This document shows, one piece after another, positions 1 through 7,605 of a DNA stretch of 34,293 nt; the stretch's first letter is position 1; the number at the start of each line of letters is the position of its first letter. This DNA comes from Paracoccaceae bacterium. GTDB lineage: Bacteria > Pseudomonadota > Alphaproteobacteria > Rhodobacterales > Rhodobacteraceae. The translations under genes and the position numbers were made by a program. The notes beneath the pieces are model-generated. The model was given only the letters and a program-made list of their open reading frames with translations, had not been told where the DNA came from and did not search any database. The DNA is taken from contig CANIKY010000028.1 of the NCBI GenBank assembly GCA_947468085.1, positions 1 through 34,293 on the forward strand. Reading direction: 5' to 3'.

Positions 1-1190
1 ACGAGGTGAACGCCGCCGTCGCAGCGCAGATGTCTGACATCGCCCACGCCTACCGCTACAATTTCACCACCGACGCGCTGGAAGAGTTGACCGAGATCAT
101 TCGCGCCCATTGCGGGGGAACATTGCGAGAAATGGTTTATGTCACCAGCGGGTCTGAAGCGGTGGAAAGCTGTCTGAAGATTGCCCTGCAATACCATACT
201 GCCAACGGGCAGAAATCGCGGCGCAAATTCATCTCGCGGCAGCGGTCGTGGCATGGCAACACGCTAGGTGCGCTGGGCCTTTCGGGCTTTGCCGAACGCA
301 CGGCGGCTTATGAAGGGGCCTTTATCCCCTCGATCAAACTGTCGCCGGTGAATGCCTATCGGCCGGTGGCGGGGGCAGATGCGGCCACGGTGGGGGCCGC
401 CTGCGCAGCAGAGCTGGAAGCGGCCATTCTGCGCGAAGGGCCGCAAACCATCGCAGCCTTTGTGTTTGAACCCGTGGTGGGTGCTGCGGGTGGGTGCGTG
501 CCCGCCCCCGATGGCTACGCCAAACTTGTGCGCGAGATTTGTACCAAATACGGCGTGCTCATGATCTCGGACGAGGTGATGTGCGGCGCGGGGCGCACAG
601 GCACGTGGCGCGCCTTGGACTATGACGGGGTTGAACCTGATATCATGTCAGTCGCTAAAGGGCTGGCTGCGGGCTATGTGCCACTGGGCGCCGCCATCTG
701 CACCACCAAGGTGTGGGAGGTGATCCGCGCCAAGGACGGCGCTTTTGGCACGGGCCACACGTTCACCGGCCACACCGCCGCCTGTGCTGCAGGGGTTGCG
801 GTGCAAAAGATCATCGCGCGCGAGGGGTTGCTGGCGCGGGTCGCGGCCAATGGCGAGCGGATCATGGGCTGGATGGTGGACGCGTTGGCGGGAGTAGAGG
901 CGATTGGCGACATTCGCGGGCGCGGCCATTTCATCTGCGCCGAACTGGTGGCCGACCGCGCCACCAAGGCCCCCTTTGACGCATCCCGCCAGTTGCACCT
1001 GAAGGTGCGGGCGCAGGCGATGGAAAACGGGCTGATCTGCTATCCGGTCGGCGGCAATGTCGACGGGGTGAATGGCGATATCGTAATCTTGTCGCCGCCT
1101 TACAATTGCTCTGACGCGGAACTGACGGAAATCGTTGACAAATGTGCCACCTCGATCCGGCAAGTGCTGCAGGCAGAGGGGTTGGCGTGA
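1..1190 (+). CDS. Class III PLP-dependent aminotransferase, 5' end missing
   Basis: This is the C-terminal majority of a fold-type I, class III aminotransferase, which moves an amino group from a donor to a keto acid using pyridoxal phosphate. The frame is open to the left window edge and the first visible residues (EVNAAVAAQ) match the region after the usual N-terminal glycine-rich segment, so the true start lies upstream. Visible landmarks, counted from the GTG at 6, are the phosphate-binding TSGSEAVE, the substrate-side RSWHGNTLGAL, the pyridine-nitrogen Asp in LMISDEV (about residue 189), and the Schiff-base Lys in SVAKGLAAGY (about residue 218). About 394 residues remain of a family that usually has 430-450. 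The substrate cannot be read from the sequence. The gene ends with TGA about 80 bases before the TPR gene on the same strand. Confidence 0.9.
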   Translation, partial: EVNAAVAAQMSDIAHAYRYNFTTDALEELTEIIRAHCGGTLREMVYVTSGSEAVESCLKIALQYHTANGQKSRRKFISRQRSWHGNTLGALGLSGFAERTAAYEGAFIPSIKLSPVNAYRPVAGADAATVGAACAAELEAAILREGPQTIAAFVFEPVVGAAGGCVPAPDGYAKLVREICTKYGVLMISDEVMCGAGRTGTWRALDYDGVEPDIMSVAKGLAAGYVPLGAAICTTKVWEVIRAKDGAFGTGHTFTGHTAACAAGVAVQKIIAREGLLARVAANGERIMGWMVDALAGVEAIGDIRGRGHFICAELVADRATKAPFDASRQLHLKVRAQAMENGLICYPVGGNVDGVNGDIVILSPPYNCSDAELTEIVDKCATSIRQVLQAEGLA

Positions 1191-1267
1191 TTTTTTCACG
1201 CAAGTGTTACGACGGAAACGCCAAGCTATGGCGTAGAACGGGAACACATTTAATCCGGAGCACGTCT

Positions 1268-1726
1268 ATGACCTATATCTTCAGCAGTTTTCTGGCCGCA
1301 CTGATGGCCCTTTCCACCTTTCTGGCTGTGCCCGCACTGGCGGCCGGCACCTCGGACGGATCAAGCGCAACAGCCGCGGCGTCTTATGCAGAGGCCAAGG
1401 CCATGGTGGACGAGGGGAATTTTGTGGCAGCCCTGCCAAACCTGATCGCCCTGACCAAGGCTGATGCCAAAAATGCCGATGCTTGGAACCTGCTGGGCTT
1501 TACCTATCGCAAGCTGGGCCAGCTAGAGGACAGCGATGCCGCTTATCTGACAGTGCTGTCGATCAACCCCGACCATTTAGGCGCGCTGGAATATCAAGGC
1601 GAGTTGTTCATCACGACAGGTAAGTTGGATGAGGCCAAGGCCAATCTTGCAAAGCTGCAGGCGCTGTGCGGGACTTGTGAGCAAGCGCAAGATCTGGAAG
1701 CCGCGCTAAAGGCTGCCGGGGCGTAA
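1268..1726 (+). CDS. Secreted tetratricopeptide-repeat protein
   Basis: A 152-residue protein of unknown specific role. Residues 1 to about 26 form a signal peptide (hydrophobic core, then VPALAA), so the mature protein is probably periplasmic. The rest is helical TPR sequence: one clear repeat around NADAWNLLGFTYRKLGQ, followed by PDHLGALEYQGELFITTGKLDEA, which is typical of a protein-protein interaction scaffold. Two cysteines lie close together near the C-terminus (LCGTCEQ), perhaps a disulfide or a metal site. The ATG at 1268 is chosen because a GGAG at 1257-1260 sits seven bases before it and the signal peptide begins there; the in-frame sequence further upstream overlaps the aminotransferase and does not look like protein. 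TPR membership is clear, the function is not. Confidence 0.85.
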   Translation: MTYIFSSFLAALMALSTFLAVPALAAGTSDGSSATAAASYAEAKAMVDEGNFVAALPNLIALTKADAKNADAWNLLGFTYRKLGQLEDSDAAYLTVLSINPDHLGALEYQGELFITTGKLDEAKANLAKLQALCGTCEQAQDLEAALKAAGA

Positions 1727-1756
1727 CCCCAGCGGACAGACGGCCCACCTGACCCA

Positions 1757-1811
1757 GCGGGGGGCCAGCCCCCCGCATCCCTCCGGAGTATTTTTGCCAA
1801 GATGAAGGGGG
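1757..1811. repeat. Intergenic GC-hairpin repeat, copy 1
   Basis: A perfect 8-bp hairpin (GCGGGGGG at 1757-1764, CCCCCCGC at 1769-1776) is followed by a conserved tail of the form GG-TATTT-GCCAA-ATGAAGGGG. The same arrangement recurs at 26110-26161. Both copies lie outside genes. I recall similar GC-hairpin plus ATATTT...ATGAAG elements scattered in Rhodobacteraceae genomes, but could not check this by search. Confidence 0.6.
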
Positions 1812-1821
1812 ATGGAAAAAG

Positions 1822-1850
1822 AAAAGCCCCGCGGGTTTCGCGGGGCTTTT
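1822..1850. terminator. Bidirectional intrinsic terminator between the TPR gene and asd
   Basis: A perfect 12-bp inverted repeat, AAAAGCCCCGCG at 1822-1833 and CGCGGGGCTTTT at 1839-1850, with a five-base loop. On the minus strand the stem is followed by CTTTTTCC, giving a long U tract, so it is a strong terminator for asd. On the plus strand the four T of the stem serve the TPR gene. Confidence 0.9.
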
Positions 1851-1870
1851 GAGGTCTAGGGCGTGTCAGA

Positions 1871-2893
1871 TTAGCCCTTTTTCAGCACCTTATTTCCCAG
1901 CACCTCGGCAATTTGCACGGCGTTGAGCGCAGCGCCCTTTCGCAGGTTGTCCGACACGCACCACAGTGAGATGCCGTTTTCGATCGTGGAATCCTGCCGC
2001 ACGCGGCTGACATAGGTTGCATATTCGCCTACGCATTCGATGGGGGTGATGTAACCGCCCGGCTCGCGTTTATCGACCAAAAGCACGCCGGGGGCCTCGC
2101 GCAGGATGTCTTGCGCCTCTTGCCAATCTAGCGGCTCTTCAAACTCGATGTTGATGGATTCTGAATGGCCAACAAACACGGGCACCCGCACACAGGTGGC
2201 GGTGACTTTGATCTTGGGATCAAGGATCTTTTTCGTCTCGGCCACCATTTTCCATTCTTCTTTGGTAAAGCCGTCATCCAGAAAGACATCGATCTGCGGG
2301 ATCACGTTAAAGGCGATTTGGCGGGGGAATTTCGACGGGGCCACTTCTTGCCCGGGCACATAGATGCCCTTGGTCTGGTTCCAAAGCTCGTCAATGCCTT
2401 CTTTGCCGGCACCTGACACCGACTGATAGGTTGACACCACCACCCGCTTGATGCGTGCGCGGTCGTGCAAGGGCTTCAACGCCACGACCATCTGCGCTGT
2501 CGAGCAGTTGGGGTTGGCGATGATGTTCTTGTTTTTATACATGAAAATCTGATCGGCATTCACTTCGGGCACGATCAGCGGGATTTTCGGATCATAGCGG
2601 TACAGCGAGGAATTGTCGATCACGATGCAGCCCGCCGCCGCCGCCTTGGGGGCGTAGATCTTGGTTGCGTCTGACCCTATGGCGAACAAAGCAATGTCCC
2701 AGCCGGTGAAATCAAAGGTGTCTAGATCCTTGGTCTTGACGGTTTTCTCGCCAAAGCTGATCTCGGTGCCCAAAGATTTTCGCGATGCCAGCGCGGCAAT
2801 CTCGTCCACCGGGAACTCGCGCTCGGCGAGGATGTTCAGCATTTCGCGGCCCACGTTGCCCGTGGCACCCGCGACGACGACCTTATAGCCCAT
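1871..2893 (-). CDS. asd: Aspartate-semialdehyde dehydrogenase
   Basis: This enzyme reduces aspartyl-4-phosphate to aspartate 4-semialdehyde with NADPH, the branch point to lysine/diaminopimelate, methionine and threonine. The 340-residue protein opens with the nucleotide-binding loop VAGATGNVGREML (about residues 8-20). It has the catalytic cysteine in NPNCSTAQ (Cys130) and the substrate-binding Arg and general-base His in CVRVPVFVGHSE (Arg236, His243). The length fits the short bacterial ASADH class. The ATG at 2893 is preceded by AAGGAG seven bases away, a better ribosome site than most in this window. The gene is transcribed away from the glycosyltransferase block, about 120 bases downstream of the GT29 gene on the same strand, and ends at the strong terminator at 1822-1850. 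Confidence 0.97.
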   Translation of the reverse strand: MGYKVVVAGATGNVGREMLNILAEREFPVDEIAALASRKSLGTEISFGEKTVKTKDLDTFDFTGWDIALFAIGSDATKIYAPKAAAAGCIVIDNSSLYRYDPKIPLIVPEVNADQIFMYKNKNIIANPNCSTAQMVVALKPLHDRARIKRVVVSTYQSVSGAGKEGIDELWNQTKGIYVPGQEVAPSKFPRQIAFNVIPQIDVFLDDGFTKEEWKMVAETKKILDPKIKVTATCVRVPVFVGHSESINIEFEEPLDWQEAQDILREAPGVLLVDKREPGGYITPIECVGEYATYVSRVRQDSTIENGISLWCVSDNLRKGAALNAVQIAEVLGNKVLKKG

Positions 2894-3012
2894 CGGGGTT
2901 CTCCTTTACGTCAAGACAGTCAGTCAGCAAGACTGGGCGGGCCTTAGCGCAGGTTGCTGCGCGGCGAAAGGGCCTATTGGCCTGCGGGCAGCAAACTCTG
3001 CCCAAGCGGGGG

Positions 3013-3645
3013 TTATTCCGTTAAAGCGGAGGGGTTTGCCAAGCAAATCCGGCTGTCGCGGGCCAAAAGCGCTGTGACATAGGCGCGTTCGGCTTGGAAG
3101 TTATGGGGCACTTGGGCCGCTGTGCGACGGCCTGAAAGGGACAGCGAGGCGAAGAAGTCAAAGCCGTAAAGGGTTATCTTTGTGGCATGAGAGCCTGCTA
3201 ATAGGTCGATCATCATCAGGCCGGTGGTGGGGGGGGCACTCAGCTGCGCCTTAAGCCGCAGGTAAGTGTCAAGCGGGGGCAGGGCAAAGCCTTTGCGGCT
3301 TGCCATGGCCCAAGACAGTCGCTTGCGTTTGGGCGACATCCACAAAAGCAACTTGGGATTTATCTTTTGCAGATGGGTGGCCTTAAGAGAGGTGGCACAC
3401 GCCAGCACATCGGTGCGGGTGCCGTGGCTGCGGGCATCCGGCATCGGCGCGCGGTTCAGGCGGATCACCAGATGGGCTGCGTCAATCGCAGCGCCAGATT
3501 CCGTTGCCGCTAAGCTTTGGGCATTGCCCACAAGCGCGATATCGCCCTGCATCTGCGGCAAAACCGCCGCCATTGGCAGGCCCAAGCCCGCTATGGCAGT
3601 CTCATCGCGCAAAAGCCGCGCCAGATAAAAGCCAAGCCGTGTCAT
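3013..3645 (-). CDS. Sialyltransferase-like glycosyltransferase, family GT29
   Basis: A 210-residue protein that carries all the sialylmotifs of family GT29. The L-like motif runs GDIALVGNAQSL ... ID ... VIRLNRAP ... GTRTDV (about residues 34-80). The S-like motif is PPTTGLMMIDLLA ... ITLYGFDFF (about 138-165). A VS-like pair, HNFQAER, gives His181 and Glu186, the positions of the catalytic base and the conserved Glu in animal enzymes. The protein has no signal peptide and no transmembrane anchor, so it is likely cytoplasmic and acts on a nucleotide-sugar donor. CMP-sialic acid or CMP-Kdo are the donors known for the family; the real donor and acceptor are unknown. Its ATG overlaps the TGA of the upstream GT4 gene (ATGA), indicating translational coupling, and the two probably build the same surface glycan. 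Confidence 0.75.
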   Translation of the reverse strand: MTRLGFYLARLLRDETAIAGLGLPMAAVLPQMQGDIALVGNAQSLAATESGAAIDAAHLVIRLNRAPMPDARSHGTRTDVLACATSLKATHLQKINPKLLLWMSPKRKRLSWAMASRKGFALPPLDTYLRLKAQLSAPPTTGLMMIDLLAGSHATKITLYGFDFFASLSLSGRRTAAQVPHNFQAERAYVTALLARDSRICLANPSALTE

Positions 3646-4682
3646 GGTGTGGCCAGCATATCGCGGTAGATGGTCACAAGGGCGCGGGCCTCATCCTCGA
3701 TGCGGTGATGGGCCAGAACATGGGCGCGGGCGGCGGGGCCTGCTGCAGCAAGGCGGGCCGGATCGTCAACCCAGGCAGCCAACGCTTGGGTCAGGTCCGC
3801 CACATCATCGGGGGTGACGAGCGCGCCGGTTTCCGCCGTCAGCAACGCTTCAAACGCCCCCACGCGAGCGGCGACGACCGGCACGCCGCAGGCCATAGCT
3901 TCTAGCGGGGTCAGGCCAAAGCCTTCCCAGCGGGCAGGGGCTACGAACAGGTCTAACGCTTGGTAGTGGCGCACGACTTCCGCCCAAGGCAGTTCGCCTA
4001 AGAAGTGCACGCGGTCGGCAATGCCAGCGGCGGTCACCCGCGCCAGTAGGGCGGCGTAAAAGGTGCGGTTGTCATCGGTCACGCGGCCGGTGAAGATCAG
4101 GTGCAGATGCGGGCGGCTGGGTAGTAGGGTGCAGGCGGCATCCACCAGCAGATCGACCCCTTTTTGAGCACGAATCCGACCAAAGCAGCCCAAGATTAGG
4201 GCATCTTGGGGCAGATTAAGCCGAAAGCGCAGGGCGGTGCGGTCGGGGGCGGGGTGGAAGACTTGGGTGTCAACGCCGTGCATCACGACCGCAGCGGGCA
4301 CCTGCAAGTAAAACTTGGCGCGGGTCGAGGTGGCAACGACCCCGTCCATCCGGCCTATCAGCCAGCGGGTCAAAGCCTTGTGATGGCGCTGGGCGGCTGA
4401 CGTGAACAAAAGCCGCAGCTTGCGCCGGAAAATATGGCGCAACACAAGGCCCAGCACCATTTCCGTATTGCGCCGCGCGTGCCAAACCCGCCACCTGTCA
4501 CGCCGCAAAAAGGGTAAGCGTGCCAAGGATATATGCGGCAGATCGGGCGGCAGTCCGGGCCCTGTGGTCACAATTCCAATCATCGCTGCTTGCACGGGTA
4601 TAAGCCGCACCACGGTGGCTGTCACACCCGACAGGCGGCGTTTTAAGTTGGGGGCGATCACCTCGATTGCGGGCTTTTGCAT
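3642..4682 (-). CDS. Glycosyltransferase family 4 (probable LPS-core or capsule sugar transferase)
   Basis: A 346-residue retaining GT-B glycosyltransferase. The C-terminal half has the GT4 donor site: GRIRAQKGVDLL, with the usual Arg and Lys near residues 169 and 174, and the EX7E motif in ARWEGFGLTPLEAMACG (Glu253 and Glu261). The N-terminal half contains ATSTRAKFYLQ and HGVDTQVFHPAPDR, typical of bacterial LPS-core mannosyl- and glucosyltransferases such as the LpcC type. The exact sugar is not readable. The frame is open to 4817, but the ATG at 4682 (MQKPAIEVIAPN) is chosen because a longer form would overlap the MFS gene and a GAGG lies just upstream. The gene follows the MFS gene by 50 bases and overlaps the GT29 start by four, so the three probably share a transcript. 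Confidence 0.85.
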   Translation of the reverse strand: MQKPAIEVIAPNLKRRLSGVTATVVRLIPVQAAMIGIVTTGPGLPPDLPHISLARLPFLRRDRWRVWHARRNTEMVLGLVLRHIFRRKLRLLFTSAAQRHHKALTRWLIGRMDGVVATSTRAKFYLQVPAAVVMHGVDTQVFHPAPDRTALRFRLNLPQDALILGCFGRIRAQKGVDLLVDAACTLLPSRPHLHLIFTGRVTDDNRTFYAALLARVTAAGIADRVHFLGELPWAEVVRHYQALDLFVAPARWEGFGLTPLEAMACGVPVVAARVGAFEALLTAETGALVTPDDVADLTQALAAWVDDPARLAAAGPAARAHVLAHHRIEDEARALVTIYRDMLATP

Positions 4683-4732
4683 AGAAACCTCGTTTTGGCC
4701 CAAATAGACCAAAGCGTGACCCTTGGAAAGGA

Positions 4733-5968
4733 TCAGGCCGGTTGCAGCGCCACGGGCCTTTCGCGGATGGGCAGGTGGATCAGCGCCGAAAAGGCCCCAA
4801 CGCCGATGCCAATCCACCAGACCATCGTATAGCCACCCGTCAGATCATACATCGCCCCGCCCAGCCAGACGCCCAAGAACGACCCCAACTGATGGCTTAA
4901 AAAGACAAAGCCATACAGCGTGCCCATATACCGCAGCCCGTAAAGATGCGCCACAAGCCCCGAGGTCAGCGGCACCGTCGCCAGCCACATCGACCCCATC
5001 ACCGCCGAAAAGATCAAGACGGTTGTGGGTGTCATGGGTGTTGCGATGAAGGCAATCGAGGCGATTGTGCGCCCCGTATAAATCGCAGCCAACAGGTACT
5101 TTTTGGAATACCTTTTGCCCAAGTAGCCCGCCAAAATAGACCCGCCGATGTTAAACAACCCGATCACTGAAATGCTGATCGCCCCAAGGATCGACGGTGT
5201 GGTGATCCCGATCCCCGCCAGCATACCTGACGGGTCAATCGCCCCGCAGCGCTCGGTGATAAAGGCCGGAAAGTGGGCGGTTAGAAAAGCCAGTTGATAG
5301 CCGCAGGAAAAGAACCCCATGAAGATCATGGCATAAGACGGGTCTTTGAAGGCGCGCAGCAAGACGGTGCCAAGGCTTTCTTGCAACTCGGCCTTCGATG
5401 CCATGGGTTGGGCGCGCAGGAAGGGCAAAGCGAAGAGGCTGAACAAGATTGCCACCGAAAAGATGCCAAACACCGTCTGCCAATGGTAATGATGCAGCAA
5501 GAACTGCGCGGTGGGCGCGCCGATCACCTGCCCCATTGATCCCGCCGCTGTGGCAATCCCCAACGCCATGCTGCGGTTTTCCGCACTCGAGGCGCGCCCA
5601 ACAATGGCCAAGATCACGCCAAACCCAGTGCCCGCGATGCCAAAGCCCACCAGAATTTCCAGCACCTGCATGGTGCCCGGTGTGCTTGCATAACCGCTGA
5701 GCAGCAGGCCCAACGCATACATCAAAGCCCCCGCAATAATCGCCCGCCGATCGCCAAACCGTTCTGCCAGCGCGCCAAAGATCGGCTGGCCCAAGCCCCA
5801 AGCCAAGTTTTGAATGGCAATCGCCATCGAAAAATCCGACCTTGCCCAGCCAAACTCTGCTGCGATGGGGATCTGGAAAACACCAAAGCTGGCCCGAAGC
5901 GCAAAGCTGAGCATCAGCACCGCACTGCCTGCGATAAGAACCGGAGAAAAGACCGAAGATTTCGTCAT
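4733..5968 (-). CDS. MFS transporter, monocarboxylate/oxalate-formate-antiporter type
   Basis: A 411-residue inner-membrane carrier with twelve predicted membrane segments. Between helices 2 and 3 is an MFS loop of the form GALAERFGDRRAI, and the N-terminus (LRASFGVFQIPIAAEFGW) is the pattern seen in the monocarboxylate-porter and OFA branches, where an Arg in helix 1 and a GVF turn are common. The central cytoplasmic loop (RAQPMASKAELQESLG) separates the two six-helix halves. The substrate is unknown; members of this branch move small carboxylates. It is the first gene of the apparent MFS-GT4-GT29 run, but the link may be only transcriptional, since this branch does not usually export glycans. 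Confidence 0.85.
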   Translation of the reverse strand: MTKSSVFSPVLIAGSAVLMLSFALRASFGVFQIPIAAEFGWARSDFSMAIAIQNLAWGLGQPIFGALAERFGDRRAIIAGALMYALGLLLSGYASTPGTMQVLEILVGFGIAGTGFGVILAIVGRASSAENRSMALGIATAAGSMGQVIGAPTAQFLLHHYHWQTVFGIFSVAILFSLFALPFLRAQPMASKAELQESLGTVLLRAFKDPSYAMIFMGFFSCGYQLAFLTAHFPAFITERCGAIDPSGMLAGIGITTPSILGAISISVIGLFNIGGSILAGYLGKRYSKKYLLAAIYTGRTIASIAFIATPMTPTTVLIFSAVMGSMWLATVPLTSGLVAHLYGLRYMGTLYGFVFLSHQLGSFLGVWLGGAMYDLTGGYTMVWWIGIGVGAFSALIHLPIRERPVALQPA

Positions 5969-6029
5969 CGCGCACCTGCGTTACGTTGCGCGCACCTTCG
6001 CGCCAAGGGCCTTGGCCGTCAACGCGAAA

Positions 6030-6830
6030 TCAACGGGTTGTAACAGAGTTGGGCCCGCATTCGGGGCACTGCACACCCGCCGCCATCGGGTGGCCACAGG
6101 TCCAGCACATCTGCGCGGTGCCCTGTTTTAGCCCATGCCCCACGGCCACGCGGTGGTCAAAGACAAAGCACTCGCCCTGCCAAAGGCTTTCAGCCTCGGG
6201 GATGTCTTCTAGATATTTCAGCACGCCGCCTTGCAGGTGAAACACCTCTGGCACGCCTTGGCCTAGAAGATAGTTGGTTGATTTCTCGCAGCGAATGCCG
6301 CCGGTGCAGAACATCGCAATCCGCTTGCCGGCAAACTTGTGCTGGTTTTCGTGCCACCATGCCGGAAACTCGCGAAAGGTTGACGTGCCGGGGTCAACAG
6401 CCCCTTCAAACGTGCCGATCGAGATTTCGTAGGCGTTGCGCGTGTCAATCACGGCAACATCGGGGGATTGGATCAGCGCGTTCCACTCTTGCGGCGGCAC
6501 ATGGCGGCCCACGCGGGCCAAGGGGTCAACCCCCGCCACCCCCAGTGTGACGATCTCGGCCTTAAGGCGCACCTTCATCCGCACGAAGGGCATTTTTGCG
6601 GCTGCACTTTGTTTCCAAACCAAGTCGCTGCACCCCGGCAGGGCGCGGATATGGGCCAGAACGGCGTCAATTCCCTCACGGGGGCCCGCGATGGTGCCAT
6701 TGATCCCCTCGGTCGCCAAAAGCAGCGTGCCCATGATGCCGTGGGCTTTGGCCAGATCAAACAGCGGCCCGCGCAGGGCTGGCGGGTCGGCGAAGGGGGT
6801 AAAGTGGTACAGGGCTGCGACAGTGATCAT
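6030..6830 (-). CDS. trhO: tRNA uridine(34) hydroxylase, rhodanese family (TrhO)
   Basis: TrhO (formerly YceA) hydroxylates U34 of tRNA to 5-hydroxyuridine, a step toward the cmo5U family of wobble bases. The 266-residue protein has the N-terminal acylphosphatase-like domain (LLLATEGINGTIAG, about residues 36-49), then a rhodanese domain with DTRNAYEISIGTFEGA (129-144) and the active loop FCTGGIRCEKST (Cys175 and Cys181, the pair conserved in TrhO). The C-terminus carries a likely zinc knuckle, CWTCGHP ... CPECG. The ATG at 6830 has no strong ribosome site. The gene is divergent from pncA and ends about 60 bases before the MFS gene on the same strand. Family assignment is firm. Confidence 0.93.
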   Translation of the reverse strand: MITVAALYHFTPFADPPALRGPLFDLAKAHGIMGTLLLATEGINGTIAGPREGIDAVLAHIRALPGCSDLVWKQSAAAKMPFVRMKVRLKAEIVTLGVAGVDPLARVGRHVPPQEWNALIQSPDVAVIDTRNAYEISIGTFEGAVDPGTSTFREFPAWWHENQHKFAGKRIAMFCTGGIRCEKSTNYLLGQGVPEVFHLQGGVLKYLEDIPEAESLWQGECFVFDHRVAVGHGLKQGTAQMCWTCGHPMAAGVQCPECGPNSVTTR

Positions 6831-6873
6831 CCCAGCGCATTAGGCCGAAAGGGCGGGCAAATTCAAGCCCTGC

Positions 6874-6902
6874 TTGACCCTTTGGGCGCGGATGCCTAGC
6901 TT
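6874..6902 (+). promoter_or_regulatory. Candidate pncA promoter, possibly giving a leaderless mRNA
   Basis: TTGACC at 6874-6879 and TAGCTT at 6897-6902 are separated by 17 bases. A start of transcription seven bases after the -10 box would fall at about 6909-6910, the A of the proposed pncA ATG. The -10 match is weak (three of six), so this is tentative. Confidence 0.35.
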
Positions 6903-6909
6903 ATGGGTC

Positions 6910-7515
6910 ATGCGTCCATCCCATCACGCCTTGATCGTCATCGACGTGCAGAATGATTTCTGCCCCGGTGGCGCTTTGGCCGTGGCGCAAGGCGATGCGA
7001 TCATCGCGCAGATCAATGCGCTGATGGCGGAGTTTCAAACCGTGGTACTGACGCAAGATTGGCATCCGGCAAATCACAGTTCTTTTGCTGTCAATCACGC
7101 AGGGGCTGCGCCGTTTTCCACAGTGCAAATGCCCTACGGTGCGCAAACCCTATGGCCCAGCCACTGCGTACAAGGCACCAAGGGGGCGGCGTTTCACCCC
7201 GCTTTGCGCAGCGATCTGGCGCATCTGGTGATACGCAAAGGCTTTCGCGCGGCCATCGACAGCTATTCCGCCCTGTTTGAAAATGACAAGATAACCACCA
7301 CAGGGCTTGCAGGCTTTTTGCGCGAAAGAGGCATAACGGCACTGACGCTGGTGGGGCTGGCGACTGATTTTTGCGTGGCCTTTTCGGCTCTTGATGCAGC
7401 AGCACAAGGGTTTGGCGTGACGGTGTTGCAAGAGGCCTGCCGTGCGATTGATCTGGACGGGTCTTTGGCCCGCCAACAGCAGGCAATGGCGGCGGCGGGT
7501 GTTGTGCTGGCATGA
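6910..7515 (+). CDS. pncA: Nicotinamidase
   Basis: PncA hydrolyses nicotinamide to nicotinate and ammonia, the first step of the Preiss-Handler NAD salvage route. The 201-residue isochorismatase-fold protein shows VIDVQNDFCPGGAL with the catalytic Asp12, the metal site DWHPANH (Asp50, His52, His56), Lys110 in RKGF, and the nucleophile Cys155 in GLATDFCVAFSA. The start is uncertain. ATG 6910 gives the usual N-terminus (MRPSHHALIVIDVQNDF), whereas ATG 6892 or the open frame back to 6874 would add residues unlike the family. No Shine-Dalgarno precedes 6910, but a possible promoter places the transcript start at the ATG. pncB follows 90 bases downstream on the same strand and performs the next reaction. 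Confidence 0.95.
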   Translation: MRPSHHALIVIDVQNDFCPGGALAVAQGDAIIAQINALMAEFQTVVLTQDWHPANHSSFAVNHAGAAPFSTVQMPYGAQTLWPSHCVQGTKGAAFHPALRSDLAHLVIRKGFRAAIDSYSALFENDKITTTGLAGFLRERGITALTLVGLATDFCVAFSALDAAAQGFGVTVLQEACRAIDLDGSLARQQQAMAAAGVVLA

Positions 7516-7528
7516 ATTGCTGTCGGTG

Positions 7529-7554
7529 AAGGGCCTTAACCTGCGATGGCCCTT
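7529..7554 (+). terminator. Hairpin between pncA and pncB
   Basis: A perfect 7-bp stem, AAGGGCC (7529-7535) and GGCCCTT (7548-7554), with a 12-base loop, 13 bases after the pncA stop. It is followed by only three T, so termination may be partial. Confidence 0.4.
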
Positions 7555-7583
7555 TGACCTTTGCGCGCGCTTGCTGCCATAGT
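7554..7583 (+). promoter_or_regulatory. Candidate pncB promoter
   Basis: TTGACC at 7554-7559 and CATAGT at 7578-7583 are separated by 18 bases and end 22 bases before the pncB ATG. The -10 box matches four of six consensus bases. The likely transcript start, about 7590, leaves a short leader holding the AAGGAG ribosome site. Confidence 0.4.
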
Positions 7584-7605
7584 TGCGCCCTAAAGGAGCC
7601 GTTCA

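Noticed and set aside
2950-3005. Hairpin GGGCAG/CTGCCC (minus strand) between the GT29 gene and asd
   Set aside because: Six bp only and no U tract, so no terminator or regulator call is justified.
4683-4817. N-terminal extension of the GT4 gene
   Set aside because: It would overlap the end of the MFS gene; the ATG at 4682 has a ribosome site and a family-like N-terminus.
6002-6016. Six-bp hairpin GCCAAG/CTTGGC between trhO and the MFS gene
   Set aside because: Short, without a T run on either strand; not enough to call a terminator.
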